A stretch of DNA of 64,000 nt, taken from the NCBI RefSeq assembly GCF_001244735.1, contig NZ_LN868935.1, forward strand, positions 516,005 through 580,004, read 5' to 3'. Shown in pieces: positions 62,761 to 64,000 of this stretch (positions are counted from its first letter, which is position 1; each line of letters opens with the position of its first letter). This stretch comes from Bacillus andreraoultii (GTDB lineage Bacteria; Bacillota; Bacilli; Bacillales; Caldibacillaceae). A program made the translations under genes and the position numbers. The notes below the pieces were generated by a model, which saw only the letters and a list, made by a program, of their open reading frames with translations, did not search any database and was not told the origin of the DNA.

Positions 62761-62795
62761 ACAAAAAAGAACAGCTCCGATATACGTTCGGAGCT
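62761..62795 (-). terminator. pbuG riboswitch terminator
   Basis: AGCTCCGA / TCGGAGCT with a 7-base loop, then GTTCTTTTTTGT on the minus strand: the expression platform. Confidence 0.9.
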
Positions 62796-62877
62796 TGACG
62801 AAAGGTAGGTTTCATGAATCCGGGTAGGAAGAAACTTGTCTCCATTAACATTTATTCGTCTTTCCCCAGCATGACAC

Positions 62878-62952
62878 CATACCCCGTAGTCAAGCTATTT
62901 AAGGTAGCTCGGTAGAAACTCTCAGGCCATATTCCCGAGATTATACGAGTAA
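62878..62952 (-). ncRNA. Guanine riboswitch of pbuG
   Basis: Minus strand: ACTCGTATAATC, GAATATGG, GTTTCTACC and GACTACGGGG, in the order of the purine aptamer. The C before TAC specifies guanine. P1 pairs ACTCGTA with TACGGGGT roughly. Confidence 0.9.
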
Positions 62953-63007
62953 ATATTATATTTTTTACAGTTTAAGTTTAACAAGATTCGGTTATCACGT
63001 CAACGAA

Positions 63008-63053
63008 AAAACGAATAATTTTTTATATTTTTTTCATATCGTTCGTATTTTCA
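63008..63053 (-). promoter_or_regulatory. PurR box-like pair of pbuG
   Basis: AAAACGAATAATT (about 63008-63020; CGAAT in place of CGAAC) and inverted ATATCGTTCGTATTT (63037-63051). The spacing (24 bases between cores) is close to that of purE (23). Lies 320-370 bases before the pbuG start, upstream of the riboswitch. The rest of the spacer to 63340 shows nothing else. Confidence 0.5.
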
Positions 63054-63364
63054 ATTTATCCCACTTCAATTTCCTTTATCTACTAATTTTGTTAAAAAAT
63101 AGAAATCATTTATCCTTTCCTTTCTTCCCTATCTTGTAACAGATATAACGCTGCTGCTTTTTTATGGTTATTTTTAATAAGATGAGTGTGAAAATGGAGA
63201 TGTAAGTCTATTATTTAGATTAATGGTAAATTGTAAATGACTATGACATAATGAGGAGAGAGTTGTATTTCAAGTAAAAACCATATGAAAGATTGTGCAA
63301 GTAATATTCATTAGAGAAATCATTGGGCGAGATCGCTTATAGTCATGGAATGGAGAAGGTTATA

Positions 63365-63880
63365 GTGGAACAAATCAAAAAGCGCCAAAGAGGAATAACG
63401 ATTGGTTTACTTGTTATCTATCTACTTTTATTGATTTGGATTATCTTATTAAAAATGACTTTATCTTTTAATGAATTGCCGCATATAAGAAATATTAATT
63501 TCATCCCTTTTGCTGATTCGGCAGTCATTAATAATCAATTTGATTTTGAAGAGGTTATTCTAAATATCATTATTTTTATTCCTTTTGGGATTTATTTGAG
63601 TATGTTGAAACCAAATTGGACGTTCATAAAAAAAGTTGCCCCAATAGCAAGTGTGAGTGTGATATTTGAAGTACTTCAATTCATCTTTGCAATTGGTGCA
63701 ACCGACATTACAGATTTCATAGGCAATACCTTAGGTGGAATTGTTGGGATCGGGATTTACTTGATACTCTATAAATTATTTACAGAAACAATAAAAGTAA
63801 ATAAAGTCTTAAACATTATAGCTTTAATTGGTACGGTTTTCACATTAGGATTATTAGGACTACTAATTGTTGTTAATTAG
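63365..63880 (+). CDS. VanZ-like membrane protein
   Basis: A 171-residue protein with four membrane segments. NFIPFAD near 40, then NIIIFIPFGIYL, EVLQFIFAIGATDITDFIGNTLGG are the VanZ-family pattern. VanZ raises teicoplanin resistance in enterococci, but most members have no known role. I start at GTG 63365, with GGAGAAGG upstream; ATG 63350 is a less likely alternative. After the stop the window end (63881-64000) shows nothing. Confidence 0.8.
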   Translation: MEQIKKRQRGITIGLLVIYLLLLIWIILLKMTLSFNELPHIRNINFIPFADSAVINNQFDFEEVILNIIIFIPFGIYLSMLKPNWTFIKKVAPIASVSVIFEVLQFIFAIGATDITDFIGNTLGGIVGIGIYLILYKLFTETIKVNKVLNIIALIGTVFTLGLLGLLIVVN

Positions 63881-64000
63881 AAGAAACCATCAAAGATAGT
63901 CACTCCAATTTAAAGATTTATCACCTATGCCAATAAGATCATTTAGAAATAGCTGATCTACTATACATAAAGATTCGTTTTATAAACTTAGTATCTTTAT

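Overview
The window is chromosomal DNA of a low-G+C Gram-positive bacterium, most likely a Bacillaceae member. The evidence is gene order and control: a purE-to-purD operon with PurR boxes and a guanine riboswitch; pcrB-pcrA-ligA-camS; gatCAB, dagK and rlmCD close together; yerA-yerB-yerC; and glcT-ptsG-ptsH-ptsI. These neighbourhoods resemble Bacillus subtilis. AGGAGG-type ribosome binding sites and frequent GTG/TTG starts agree. I saw no rRNA, tRNA or CRISPR array.

Positions 1-12.3 kb are an accessory region that is mostly decaying. It holds small unknown genes, a nucleotidyltransferase, a GrpB-like gene and a zinc-ribbon membrane protein. Among them lie wrecks: the N-terminus of a helicase-like protein, a pRiA4b ORF-3-like fragment, half an ABC-F ATPase, a DUF1413-like gene, a serine-recombinase tail, and a type I restriction-modification locus reduced to the start of hsdM joined to the end of hsdR. 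One intact IS1380-family element (6756-8419, 5-bp target duplication) splits a DUF4288-like gene that can be rebuilt in frame. One IS3-family element lies at 10851-12054.

Positions 12.3-22.6 kb, mainly minus strand, are core genes: rlmCD, dagK, alr, an aldo/keto reductase, a thioredoxin-fold protein, gatC-gatA-gatB and yueI. Positions 22.6-24.6 kb are another scar, where a plus-strand ABC exporter and a minus-strand MFS transporter, both truncated, meet tail to tail. Positions 24.8-30.2 kb carry pyruvate phosphate dikinase with its regulator (which seems to start at ATT) and rocA.

Positions 30.3-42.7 kb are the purine operon purE-K-C-S-Q-L-F-M-N-H-D (plus strand), making IMP and GAR-pathway intermediates, controlled by paired PurR boxes and a guanine riboswitch with a very strong terminator. 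purB is not between purK and purC; it stands alone at 54.2-55.5 kb with its own PurR-box-like pair. Positions 42.7-55.5 kb (minus) hold camS, ligA, pcrA, pcrB, yerC, yerB, yerA and purB. Positions 55.9-61.1 kb hold the glucose PTS with its antiterminator. pbuG at 61.4-62.7 kb has both a guanine riboswitch and a PurR-box-like pair, so purine uptake and synthesis share signals. A VanZ-like gene closes the window.

The most unusual material is in the spacers. A family of 52-bp units, each with a central palindrome, forms a perfectly phased array at 49644-50111 and diverged arrays at 49377-49586, 21800-21985 and 55701-55835, with a possible relative at 18271-18374. A separate intergenic repeat of about 150 bp occurs at four places, two of them inside the purine operon.
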